Assembly (NCBI RefSeq): GCF_965638725.1
Contig: NC_134950.1
Coordinates: 26,316,932-26,380,931, forward strand
Length of the DNA stretch: 64,000 bases
Direction of reading: 5' to 3'
Source of the DNA: Aptenodytes patagonicus
Lineage: Eukaryota; Chordata; Aves; Sphenisciformes; Spheniscidae
Made by a program: the position numbers and the translations under genes. The first letter of the stretch is position 1; each line of letters opens with the position of its first letter. Positions 51,201-61,784 of the stretch are shown piece by piece. The notes under the pieces were generated by a model. That model did not search any database and was not told the DNA's origin. It saw nothing but the letters and a program-made list of their open reading frames with translations.

Positions 51201-54200
51201 GGACAGACAATCCCAATGGAAAATGTTTGATGAATGCCTCTGGGCTCAGGAGAAAAATCGTTCACATAATGACACAAGAAGAGGCATCTGCCTCTGGCTC
51301 TCTGCTGCCTGGCACTGCTGTGTGGCACTGCCTGCTGAGACGCCCGACGCACTCCAGCCAAGCTAACGATTCAGATGCTGTCACTGAAGGTGCTCTAGAA
51401 AAAAGCAGAGTTATTCAGACCATGGAAATCTATACTGACTTCTGAGAGGATTTTTATTTTGACAGAGCCAAGGAAAAGAGCTCAAAGTATGGCTAAAGCT
51501 TACCGTTATTTTTTTAATCTGGCTATGATTTACAATGGCTTCCTGCCAATGGCAATTTGAAGACAGAGTTATACCTGGTTTTGCTCTCGAACAATATGAA
51601 AAGCAGGAATTGCGTTTTGACAGTTTCTAAGGAAAAAGAGTTTTTTTCTAACACGGACTCTGCTGAAAAGGACAACAGGTTTAATGTTTTCAGATAATAG
51701 TTCTTCCACAGAAAACTGAATCCCTCAACTTTTTCAATCTGGTTTGGAGGATCATATAGAGTAATTTCTGCCTCCTTGGATCTCGCTCAGCCAAATCATG
51801 AGGCTCCTAGTCATGTCAAAATTGGATTCTTGAATTTGCTGAGTTCATGCTCTAGAAATACAAAAACAGGTCTCTAACACCTGTTTTGCATAAAAGTCTG
51901 GAAAGGCCTGTTCTTACTCAAAATTTTAACTTGCTGTTTGGGAAAATAGCATTAGAAGCTTGTGACTTACAGGAGGAACAATCAATCTGGTGTCTTTAAG
52001 CCAGTGTTGAAGAAACCTTTGCACTACTCAAGTCAGAGGAAGAAGAGCAGAAAAGGAAGTGCCCATTTTCATTGAGATTGATGTTTAAATCTAGAAGTCC
52101 GCTTCAAAAAAGGGATTGACATTTGTGCGAGGACACCAATGTCAGACTGTGCTTTTTTAAGCTTGGACCTGTTCAGACTGCTTGTACTTTAAACAACAGG
52201 TTTGAAGTGTTTGTACCTAAATTTGGACAGAAAAGCTTGGACTCTTTTGAACAGCATTTTTCCATAGGGAAAATAAAAAGTATTTCATTCTGGTTAATCA
52301 TAAACTTGAGATATTTTTTAAATTATAAATCCCCACTATTTCTGCATATTGCATTCAGCAGGACAGACCAAGATGTATCTGACAGCGGTGATCTTGCAGA
52401 ATCATGCAGAACCTCTTCACATACAGCACAGGACTTTCTGCCACAGCCAGACGGAAGCTATCTTCCATGGGGCAACAGGCATTAGACTTGGTCGTAATCA
52501 CGATTAGGTTCAGGGCATTGGTTTTTAACTGAACGTTAAACTGAAACTTCGGTTTTGATAGCTGTGCTGCACTGACCTTAAATCAATGACACACGTTTCA
52601 ACAAAGGTGAGTGGTATGGAGGTTCTTGTACAGATATGCCAGGTTCATGCTGCATGGGAACGATGGATTTGTTCGTGCAAATCACTCAGAGTGATATCCA
52701 GTGGTTTGTTACACATTTTTTTGAAAGCCTTTTTATTTATCTTTGTCTGGAGGATATATCTTCTCCAAAGTTTAGAGGGAGTTTATTTTTTTAGTCTGTG
52801 CAAGCTCTATTTGGCATCATTCTCCCTCCTGCTACTCAATGTTTCTGATACGGAGGTAGATCTGCGTTCTCACCTACCATTTAAACAGGCACGTCTGCGG
52901 AGTAGGGCCTCTCCAAGAGGCACGACACATGGCAGTGCTTTGTTATAACTTCAATGCGCTCACTGTAACTCGCAGGTCTTGTGGTAGGAAGGTCAGTGTT
53001 TCTGTACTCCATGGATAGACATATATTGTGCCTGCTAAATACTGCTGTAGTATGTCATCGTAGTGGGAACCCAGACAATAGGTCATGCCTCACATTAACG
53101 CGTAGGATCTTGAAAAATCAATACAGTTCAAATAACAGGGGACCGCTGCCCAATCGGTTACTATTCCTATGACATACAGCGCACTCTGGACGCACAGGGA
53201 AATTTTTGCAGGCACAGCAATGGCTGTGCCATTAAGCTGCCACTGAGCACACAGAAAGTACAATGGACTCTCTGCTAACTCCTACCAATAGTTCAGAGTC
53301 ATGCAAGGACACGTATTATTGGAAACATGAACAGTTCCCTTGCTCCAGAGATCTCCAGATTTTTTTTTTCTGTAATACAAATACAAAAGTCAAATTCCTC
53401 AAAGGAAGACCAGTCCCTGAGTCAGCTTTTGCTTTGGTCCAGCAAGCCCCCAGACCAAAGTGACTGTATTTCTTTTGCTGTCTAAGGGCCTGATCTAACA
53501 ACCCTTAGAATCAATAGAAAGGCTAATTGATTTGAAAGACTTTGAATAAAGCATCTAAGGCCACAACCTACACCATTGCAATCACCAGAAAATTCGTCGC
53601 TGACCTCAGTGAGCGTGGGATGAAATACCCGGTTTCTTGGTCAGCAGGTATTTAAGTACACACACGTAATTTATTTCATTTGTAACCATTCATATGCCTA
53701 AGTACTTGTCAGATCTGGAACAAAAGCGCACTGGTTGCCAGGTTGAGAAGAGGGGTAGCTTTCAGATCTGCCCCTCTCCTGCCAACAGCGATGCGATTTG
53801 GAGGAAAGAATAAGCAAGTCCATTGTTTCCACCACTTTGTGACAATAGGGAATTAATAAATAAGATAAGTGAAATGAAGAGGAAAGAAATTGAGAGCAAC
53901 GCTGCAGAAAGAGAAGAGCTTCTATCCCTTTATTTACTTCTCAGGGGACTTTAAAAAATATAAACACTGGCCTTTTAACTTCATTATGAGTCTGTATCTC
54001 AAATACAACCCAAGCCCTCCTAGGGCTTGCCTACACTAGAAAAATACATTATGTTAATTGATTAACACGTAATGCTTAGTGTAACAGTCAATATAAACAA
54101 AGACTACTATGTTTAACATTTTTTGTTGTTGTTGACCCAAGGTAACCCAGCTGCCAAACATGACAGTTCTTGTCTACACTAAGTGCTTTGTATCGCCTTA

Positions 54201-55275
54201 ATTAACGTGTTCTAACACAATGTAATTTTGCGATACAGATAAATTCTTTGGGGCATTTATTCTGTAAATTTAATCTTCTGTCTCGCCTATCTTGAATTTA
54301 CAGACACGTGCTGCTTCTGCCATCTCCCCTCCCCCCCTCAACCCTGGAGCCCCTATCACTGAAAATCAAGAGCCTTTGTAGGCTTTTTCCCGAGTTGCTT
54401 CAACTTATAAACCGAAAGTTCAATCAAACGTACAATCAGTTTACGCCCCTTGATAGTGCCGATGTTATAAAAGTCAAGTTGATCTCATAATTCAGGAAGG
54501 GTTAGTTCAGCCTAGAAAAATATCATCAAATACCAGACATTTGAAGTTTTTGCAAAAATATTGCAAATCATACAGCTAGACAGTTTGTCAGTCAAATTAC
54601 ACAGGCTATTCCCGGCTGCAGGAAGACACTTTTTGGTGTTTTTCCAAAATTTACTTTATCCATTTTGTTTTACATAGAAAAGCTTTGTCCTTACAAGAAA
54701 GAAAAAAAAAAAAGTGTACAAAAAAGATATTATTAAACACTGAGGTTAAAAGATCAAGAAGTTTATCTGGACTCCAGCAACTGTAACACATTCATATTGC
54801 ACACCTGTATTTTAGTAGAAAATGTTATTATCGCTTGTTACAAATCCAGTTACTCATCACTACTGAAACCATGAAAAATCCTAAATTGTTAAGATGTGTT
54901 GCATGTAAAACAGTTTGGCTACACATCACCCATTTATTTCAGCATCTTCCGAAGGATGCAGATATTTGCCCATCTGGCATCCGCCGCAGTCTGAAGCAAC
55001 TATTAACACTCTGATATAGTCAGAGTTACATTAGGCGACTGAAGGTGTGCAGCACGGCTACACCGGCTGCCCTGGACTGTAAGTTCACCGCCTGGAAATT
55101 CCTTTCCTTTAAGCTGTTCATCTCTCAGAAGAGCACTGCATTTATGTTCATCGCCTCTTCTTTTTTTTTCCTGAAAGAAAAACAGTGAGTGGATGGGGTA
55201 AGTGACCTAATGCACAAGTTTTCTAGGGCTTCAGATGTGTGACTTGGGAACTTTACAGCCCAGCTAAGGCGCTTC
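45241..55275. other. Intergenic DNA between NDUFAF6 and TP53INP1, distal part
   Basis: No gene recognised. It contains an ancient CR1-like remnant on the minus strand (47690-48100). The longest non-repeat frame (50645-51178 plus, 177 codons) has no recognisable domain. Repeated CTTGYCTACACTA strings occur at 54026-54038 and 54169-54181. Confidence 0.55.
47690..48100 (-). mobile_element. Ancient CR1-like LINE remnant
   Basis: On the minus strand a damaged frame keeps the order of the CR1 ORF2 C-terminus: REVILPLFSVL, a degraded '[11 protein letters not shown]' region, then LIRLQRRAMCMIRALEKH and LDIRKNF (CR1: [22 protein letters not shown]). On the plus strand the matching text is TTTTTCCTAATGTCTAACC and GATCATACACATTGCTCTCC. 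Heavily diverged; probably old. Confidence 0.75.
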
Positions 55276-55279
55276 AGCC

Positions 55280-55915
55280 TAGTAAATGTCAAGGGAGGTG
55301 ATTCTCCTCCTATACTCTGCTCTGGTGAGACCCCACCTGGAGTACTGCGTCCAGCTCTGGAGCCCTCGGCATAAGAAAGACACGGACCTGTTGGAGCGGG
55401 TCCAGAGGAGGGCCACGAAAATGATCAGGGGGATGGAACACCTCTCCTATGAAGAAAGGCTGAGAGAGTTGGGGTGGTTCAGCCTGGAGAAGAGAAGGCT
55501 CCGGGGAGACCTTATTGCAGCCTATCAGTACCTAAAGGGGGCTTATAGGAAAGATGGGGACAGACTTTTTACCGGGTGACAGTAGTGACAGGACAAGGGG
55601 CGATGGTTTTAAACTGAAAGAGGGCAGATTTAGGTTGGACATAAGGGTGGTGAGACACTGGAACAGATTTTAAACTGAAAGAGAGTAAATTGGGCACAAG
55701 GGAGAAATATTTTACAATGAGGGTGGTGAGCCCCTGGACCAGGTTGCCCAGAGGAGTTGTGGATGCCCCATCACTGGCAGTGTTCAAGGCCAAGTTGGAC
55801 GGGGCTTTGAGCAACCCTACCTGCTGCAAGATGTCCCTGCCCATGGCAGGGGAGTTGGACTTGGATGCTCTTTGAAGACCCCTTCCAACCCAAACCACCC
55901 TATAAATTATCATTC
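55280..55915 (+). mobile_element. CR1 LINE fragment with an internal duplication
   Basis: Starts with the frame [20 protein letters not shown] and continues through [20 protein letters not shown] to ITTTCCAACC-type 3' sequence. The frame breaks near 55579. The stretch TTTTAAACTGAAAGAG occurs twice (55607-55622 and 55668-55683) and GGGTGGTGAG occurs twice (55645-55654 and 55720-55729), so part of the 3' region is partly duplicated. It lies about 0.8 kb upstream of the TP53INP1 promoter. A different CR1 subfamily from the 43910 copy. Confidence 0.9.
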
Positions 55916-55930
55916 TGAGTATTTGATTCC

Positions 55931-56010
55931 TAATTAAACAGGCACGTTTAATTAACAATCAAATCGCATATTTAATTACGTTATTAATTAAGATTTTGTA
56001 TACTTAATTA
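55931..56010. promoter_or_regulatory. Cluster of five TAATTA sites
   Basis: TAATTA occurs at 55931, 55949, 55973, 55985 and 56005, i.e. five times in 80 bases, just upstream of the TP53INP1 CpG island. TAATTA is the core site of many homeodomain proteins. A regulatory role is inference; simple AT-richness is the alternative. Confidence 0.35.
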
Positions 56011-56149
56011 CCTCTGTTCCTAACCACCTGCTTTCCAAGGTAGCCGTATAACTGCCACCTTAACGGAATTTGCCCCCCCCCCGGTGTGTTCAGCACTTTA
56101 TTTCCCCAAACGTAGAGAATTTATACCCAGCCACCGGCTCCGGTAATGC

Positions 56150-56226
56150 GGGGGGGGGGGGGACGGGGCGGGCGCGGGGGCGGGGCTCCGCCCCGCCCCC
56201 GCGCCCGCCCCGTCCCCCCCCCCCCC
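56150..56226. repeat. Perfect GC-rich inverted repeat (37-bp arms, 3-base loop)
   Basis: Arms 56150-56186 and 56190-56226 are exactly complementary, with TCC at 56187-56189 between them. The outer part is a run of 13 G against a run of C; the inner 24 bp is mixed sequence (ACGGGGCGGGCGC...). It sits about 150 bases upstream of the probable TP53INP1 start site. It could extrude as a hairpin or form a G-quadruplex on one strand. A fold-back artefact of sequencing or assembly is possible. Confidence 0.93.
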
Positions 56227-56374
56227 CCGCGGCGTCCCTGCCCGCCCGTCACGTGCGTTAGCGACAGCCGCCGGCGGCGCCCATTGGCGGAGGGGCGGGG
56301 AGGGGCGGGGCCGGGGCGGCCGGGCCGTCAGCTGCGGGCCGCGGCTATAACAACAAAGGGCTCCGCAGGGTGCG

Positions 56375-56414
56375 GAGTCAGCGCGGCCGCGGAGGCGGGA
56401 GCAGCGCGGTCCGG
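56375..56414 (+). other. TP53INP1: TP53INP1 noncoding exon 1 (inferred)
   Basis: Bounded on the left by the position about 25-30 bases after the TATA-like box and on the right by a perfect donor GTGAGT (56415-56420). It has no coding role. The left end is an estimate. Confidence 0.5.
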
Positions 56415-56990
56415 GTGAGTTTGCTTTGCCCGGCTCGCCGCCGGTGCCCCGGCTGACTGAACGGCGGGGGACGCGGCGGCGGTGGTGGTCTGAGTGCCCG
56501 GGCGAGGCGGGGGAAGGCGGCGGCGGCGGAGCTCCCGTTTCCCCGCGCATCCGTCCCGGCTCCCCTCTCCTCGGAAAACACCGAGGCCGGGAGGGTTTTG
56601 CCGTTTTCCCGGCTGTCGGGTAGCCGGTAGTCCTGTCCTACCGCCCGCCCAGCGGCGGGGCTGGGCTCCGGAGCGCAGCCGGGAAGGTGCGCAGCTGCTG
56701 CGGGCTCTGCCGGGTCACCCGCCGGCTGCGCGGAAAGCGGCTTTTTGGAGCCTCCTGGTGGTAATTAAAAGGCTGCGAGCTTGAGGGCACGGGAAGATCG
56801 GTAGCCAAGCTCTCACAGAGAACTGCAGAAGTGATGGGGGGGGGGTGTTTGTTTTCCCCCCCCTCACCCCGGGATTTTTTGCTTCACATGTGCCCCATCT
56901 CCCCTGCTAGGATAGGAGGAAAAAAAAAGAAAAAAAGGGTTTTTTTTAATGCAACAATACAATATTGGTGGCATGCATTGGATGTGTTAT

Positions 56991-57080
56991 CTACAACAGC
57001 CTTTTTATCACTACTGTAGCTGAGCCAGCTGTTCTTAGTCTTGTCTTTTCTCGTGGCTGATAGTGTCTTGAGAACTAGAG
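56991..57080 (+). repeat. Duplicated intronic segment, copy A
   Basis: Matches 58105-58195 in the same orientation at roughly 80% by eye. Shared strings, in order, are TCACTACTG, AGCTGAGCC, GTCTTGT, GCTGATAGT and GAACTAGAGT. Not a repeat family I can name over its full length. Confidence 0.75.
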
Positions 57081-58009
57081 TACCTCTCTTTCAGCCTCTG
57101 CCTCGTTTGCCTCCCCTAATGATGGTCTGTGGTAACAGTGTCGCTTCTTGGTCCCCATCTGACTTGCACAATAGCACGCAAGTGTGGTGGTTTCAGAGGC
57201 ACTCGTCCGAAAGGATGTCAAAACATCAACTGGTTTCTAAATGATTCAGATGGTTTTTTGGATCCTCCTTGGGGAAGGGGAAAATGGGACAACCTGCTTT
57301 TGATCTACAGAAAGACATTTATGGGTCAAAAGCTGTAGTTTCTTTAGCTTATGTTCTCAGGAACAGTGATCTCCCTTTTCCTTGTTAGAGGTTAATTATT
57401 TGATGTTGCTGTGATGCCTATGAAGCCGTAATATAGGCGTGTGAGCTCTCATCTTGCTCCACTCCATGCGCAAAACAAAAAGACAGCCCTTGCCTAAAGG
57501 TACTTCCAGCCTCAATTTAGGAAAGGGGCAGCACATGCGTGTGGCAGTGGGAGTATGGAGAAAGACAGCGCTGAACAGCAATTATGCTGTGGCTTGCTAG
57601 TTAGCCTAAAGAAAAAATGAACTCTTTTGTTCCTAGGCCTTGTGCCAAAAGAGGGTTAGGGATGGATGTGGAAGATAACTGGAAAGCTACAGACTTCAAG
57701 CTTTCACTTAGAGTCCATTTCCTTATCTGTAGCAAGCTCTGTCTATAATTGAAGCACTCAAACCTTCTCAAGAAGATGCTTAGGAACGCTGTGGGCACTT
57801 GGCGTTTCCTTAGGTAACTCAACCAGGGCTTAGCGACCTTAATGGTTAAACGTGTTTCCTGCTAGTAGCCACTGAAAATTGAACTTTACTGCAGTTAAAA
57901 GCCACTTCTGCTTGCTGTGAATGTAGAAGAAGGGAATAAATGTTTGCCTCTTTCTTCACATAATTGACTACTGTTGTCATTTTTTCCTTTTCTCTGTTAA
58001 GCCTTTCCA

Positions 58010-58130
58010 TTTTTAAAATTTTATCACTTTTCTTTAGACTTCTGATCATTCTTGTAGCTCTCTTAGAGCCTAGATGTTTCATTTTCAAGTATGGTCCTAA
58101 AAACCAGCCTTTTGTCACTACTGCAGCTGA
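58010..58130 (-). mobile_element. Possible ancient CR1-like remnant
   Basis: The plus strand reads CTTCTGATCATTCTTGTAGCTC, then TGGTCCTAAAAACCAGCC and ACTACTGCAGCTGAGCC. This is the order of a reversed CR1 ORF2 end (TTTGATCATTTTTGTTGCTCTC...GCCCAGAACTGG...TACTCCAGCTGAGGCC). Very diverged. Confidence 0.5.
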
Positions 58131-58195
58131 GCCGCTTGTTCCTTGTCTTGTATTTTCTTGCAGCTGATAGTTCCTGTCGAAGAACTAGAGTGCAT
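58105..58195 (+). repeat. Duplicated intronic segment, copy B
   Basis: Second copy of the 56991-57080 segment, about 1.1 kb downstream. Its left part overlaps the CR1-like remnant; its right part, from the CTTGTCTTGT block on, does not look like CR1. Confidence 0.75.
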
Positions 58196-59594
58196 ATCTT
58201 CTTGAGTTACACTGTACCTTTTCATATTGCTTCTGAAGACTACTTTAAATTCTAATCCTATCCTTTTGTGCTGCTTGAATAAGGAGGTAGCTGCATAAAT
58301 GTCTATAGGAGCAGCATTCTGTGGAGCAGGTGCTTGTCCTTGCATTGAACAAGTAGGTGATGGGGTCCGGTGTCCTGGGGTAGGATGACATAGGAGGCCA
58401 AAATGACCCTTTAGTGTGGTCTGAGAGTTATAGGATGAAGCTGGGTATACTGACCTTAAATAATATTCTTTATGGGTTGTATCTTCTTTTAATGGCCGGG
58501 TTTGTCTAGTGTAGTGTGTCTTAGTCCCTTTCTCTTTCTGAATGCAGACACTCATACCCTCTTACATGTGTATCTTCTTCCCTATTTAATTATTAAACAG
58601 GTATTTAATCTGTAATAATTCTGACATTCTGTGATAATTTCACCATAGTAATATTTGAATTAACTTGTAGTTAAATCGGTGAATATTTTTCATATATAGT
58701 CTTTACTTATTCAGCTTCTTTAATGGCTTCTATTGTCTTTATTGGCTCATACATAAATATTCAAAGGCTGCAAGCATGCTGATCTGAGGTGGTTGAACAT
58801 TCAGCTTCTCGGTAGTAATGGGATTTTTTCATCTTAACTGCCAAATGTAGAGTTCAGGTTTATAGTGACTAATTACATGTAGATTTAGGGAAGCATATTG
58901 AGAAATAAACATTGATTTTAATTAAGTATACAAGTTACTTTTCCTTGTTACTTAGACTTACCGTACATGACTAGTTGGGCACTCGCTGTGAAAATGATCC
59001 CACCGGTAACTATGTAGTGCACTTTGAACCTGAAGAGGGGATGTGCCTTCCCACTGTGTTAACTTGTAAGCAGTGGCCCTGAACTGTGTGTGATGGGAGA
59101 GAGAAGATACGCTGCCTTGGGCACCCCTGGGAGCCCTTGCAGGAGTCTCTGGGAGAGGTGTGTGGCTGTGTCAACAGAGGCGGCACGATATCTGGAGCAG
59201 AAAAATCTGTGCTTGCCCTTTGCATCTCTCTCTGACCAGGAAGACAGATGGGGAGCTGGGGGAGCACCTCAGTGAGCATAGGCACAAGGCTTCTGTGCAA
59301 AAGTTGTCTCCTCCTGTAGGAGAAGGTGGGGACCGACAGCTGAACAGACCTTTGCACGGGGAGGAGGATCTGGAAGAAGATGCTCAGCTCTGAGGAGAGA
59401 CCTAGAGACCTAGGTTTTTTCTGTGTGTATCTAGCTGGGAGGGAATGGTGAATGCCAGTGAAGCTGCCTCTCCTCTTAGGGAGAAATGTTCACTGGTGCC
59501 TCAGACTGCACTAAAGAGAGGGTTTTTAATTTGTTCCCTAGGGATGTTACCTATTGCTTTGTCATTAAGACCTCTGTCATCATTTTTTTTGCAG

Positions 59595-59878
59595 GTTTCA
59601 CGTAAACTGTTTACCAGTCATGCCTCTGCATGTCCCATACCTAAGCTGATAAAGCATCTATGCACTTTAATCTCAAGTCTACGCCACTCTTCTAGTACAG
59701 TGTGAGCTGTGCCTTGAACCTTGGATATAAAGACCTACCAGCCAAAGTCTTGTTCCTGCCTTAGTAATGTTCCAGAGGTTAAATAACATGCTCATGGGAG
59801 AGATTAATAGCTTGTCCAGCCAAGAGCCAGAGTTCAGTGAGAAAGAAGATGACGAGTGGATTCTGGTTGACTTTATAG
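59595..59878 (+). other. TP53INP1: TP53INP1 exon 2 (5' UTR plus start of coding)
   Basis: The exon follows a strong acceptor (T-tract then GCAG, ending at 59594) and ends before donor GTAAGA (59879). About 172 bases of 5' UTR precede the ATG at 59767. A later AG at 59699-59700 is a weaker alternative acceptor. Confidence 0.75.
59767..59878 (+). CDS. TP53INP1: TP53INP1 first coding exon
   Basis: Encodes residues 1-37 and the first base of codon 38; donor GTAAGA, phase 1. Holds the LC3-interacting motif EDDEWILVDF. No upstream in-frame start is needed, since the MFQRLN start matches the known protein. Confidence 0.95.
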
Positions 59879-60678
59879 GTAAGACGTCTGTCAAACGTAA
59901 GCTCTACTTAGAAACCATTAGCTTGGGAGAAACTTTACCTAAGCAAAACCAGTGTGGATTAGAGCACAGGGTGTCTTCCAAACAAATGTACCAAAACATG
60001 TTATGTAAACTGATGAGAAAAATGATGTCAGATTTATAAGCCTGACACAGGCTTCAGCAGAACCACTTGTACAGATAAAATATGTTTGATTTATTACGCA
60101 ATTGTATTGCTTTACTGATAACAGTTGTTTTACATGTCTAGCATGGCTCATCAGGGAACTCCCTTTTCCCCTCCCCTTGCTTTTAAAAAAAGTAATAAAA
60201 ATTTGTATATGTGCTGATAGGGGTTTATTTCTGTTTCTTTGTTGGTTTTTTGATATCCTGTTTCTGGCTACGTGCAACCTTGTTGCGTCCATGGGTTCCT
60301 CTCCACTGACTAATGGCCACCTACAGCGGACACTTGCACTAATTGCTCTGTGGAGGAAGCAGACATCACTGAAGCATCGGCTGTGGATGGCTCTCCTGTC
60401 TTCTCTTGTTTACCGTCTCCCTTGGAACACTTGCCAGAGGCCAGCGAGTCTTGCTTCATCCAGTTTGAGTCATGTCCCATGGAGGAGAGCTGGTTTATCA
60501 CCCCTCCCCCATGTTTTACTGCAGGTGGATTAGCCACTATCAAAGTGGAAACCAGTCCGATGGAGAACCTCCTAATAGAGCATCCCAGCATGTCTGTGTA
60601 TGCTGTCCACAATACCTGTCACGGCCTTAATGAGTCTGGATGTGGAGATGAGGAGTTTCACAGCCCAGGTAGTCCCAG
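59767..60678 (+). CDS. TP53INP1: TP53INP1, p53-inducible nuclear protein 1 (N-terminal part, continues past window)
   Basis: TP53INP1 is a stress protein induced by p53. It promotes p53 phosphorylation by partner kinases in nuclear bodies, and it binds LC3/GATE16 in autophagy. Two coding exons (59767-59878, 60327-60678) join in frame to 154 complete codons. The N-terminus is MFQRLNNMLMGEINSLSSQE, then PEFSEKEDDEWILVDFI, where WILV (residues 31-34) is the LC3-interacting motif with acidic residues before it. A conserved block follows: ESCPMEESWFITPPPCFTAG, GLATIKVETSPMENLLIEHP and SMSVYAVHN. The Glu-rich tract of the human protein after residue 40 is replaced by shorter sequence (TNCSVEEADITEAS). 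The C-terminal exons (starting VEAQNE... in human) are not found by 64000. The start codon has G at -3. The neighbour NDUFAF6 lies head to head, as in mammals. Confidence 0.95.
60327..60678 (+). CDS. TP53INP1: TP53INP1 second coding exon
   Basis: Acceptor CTACAG, donor GTATGT, phase 1 in and phase 2 out. Encodes Ala38 (split codon) to residue 154 and two further bases: ADTCTNCSVEEADITEAS, FSCLPSPLEHLPEASES, then the conserved PMEESWFITPPPCF block, ending EEFHSPGSPR. Reading on past the donor gives a stop after two codons, so splicing to an exon outside the window is required. Confidence 0.94.
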
Positions 60679-61740
60679 GTATGTCTGACTTCTCCTGTCA
60701 AGGAGCTCTGTTGCTGAAAATATCTGGTTTCTACTTGATCAGCTTAGACACTTAATACTGAATTTTCCAGCTTATTTCAGCAAGTGAATAAAGCATGAAT
60801 ACTACACAAGGTGGGTAGGGTGGTCAGGGCTGCCTGCCTGCTTAGAAAAATCTTATACAAGATGACCGTGTCAGGAAACAGTTGGGGTATGCTATTTTGA
60901 CACTGCAGTGAATATTTATGGAGCCTAATTGTTCCCTTGCAGAATACGCTCCGGTCCTGTTGAAACTGGTGGCAGCTACCCATATAGCTGATAACGTAGA
61001 TTTGAAAGCACTTTGCCCCCTCCAGAGCTATGTGTATTTTTCATAACTGTTAGTCAGTACCCTTTTAGTCACCTTGTGAGATGAAAAAATACTACTTTAA
61101 CTATCCTGACAGGGAAGTCTGTTTTGGTATTTTTTTGTTCCTCAAGGTAGTGATAGATTAGGACAGGATTAAATTTTTCCACAGGTGGCTTGTGGAAAAA
61201 AAGCAAACTGAAATATTCCACAAAACTTACTCCCTTCAAGGTAAAAAATAGTGCTGCAAACTTCTTACCTTGCTAAAAGTAGAAGTTACCTTGTTTGATT
61301 TTTGCAGTCCTAAAGATCCAGCCATGTGGAGTTACTGCAGATGCATGTTTGCCATGCACTGCTGCTTTGATGGTAACTGTCCAGTATATACAGCTATACG
61401 AGTATAGTATACATAGACGTATACAAATAGAGTATTTCTACCATTGTGACTCCACACTTGCCCGTGTGTTCATTGATTTGGAAATAATTGGGTGTTTCAT
61501 GAATCCTGGTTAATAGCAAAGAGTGACTTTTCCTCCAATCTGGTGCCTACGCTTAGAGACAATTGAAAATGGAAAGAAAAAAAAAAATCACAGTATAGTA
61601 AGCTTTGTTACACAGGAAAAAATGAGTGTAGTGGTAGAGTTGCTGTAGGTAGATGCCCATTGACCTTTCTGATCACTTCCTTGCCATATTTAAAGTTCTT
61701 ACTTCAAAGAAATGAGTGACTTGAGATGTCATGCTGCTGT

Positions 61741-61784
61741 ATAATATTGAAGTATAGTGCCGATAATATTGAAGTATAGTGCCG
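61741..61784 (+). repeat. Perfect two-copy 22-bp tandem repeat
   Basis: The unit starts ATAATATTGAAGTATAGTGC and occupies 61741-61762 and again 61763-61784 without a mismatch. Perfect identity suggests a recent duplication. Confidence 0.95.

Larger units (their letters stand above)
56130..56720 (+). promoter_or_regulatory. TP53INP1: CpG island promoter of TP53INP1
   Basis: A CpG-dense island with, in order, an E-box CACGTG (56250-56255), an inverted CCAAT box (ATTGG, 56283-56287), GC boxes GGGGCGGGG (about 56291-56315) and a TATA-like CTATAACAA (56345-56353). The start would then be near 56375. The gene is p53-induced in mammals, but by eye I saw no full p53 response element here. E-box, CCAAT and GC boxes are seen; their use is inferred. 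Confidence 0.75.
56421..59594 (+). other. TP53INP1 intron 1
   Basis: About 3.2 kb. It contains a duplicated 90-bp segment (56991-57080 and 58105-58195) and a minus-strand CR1-like remnant near 58010-58130. No coding exon recognised. Confidence 0.55.
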
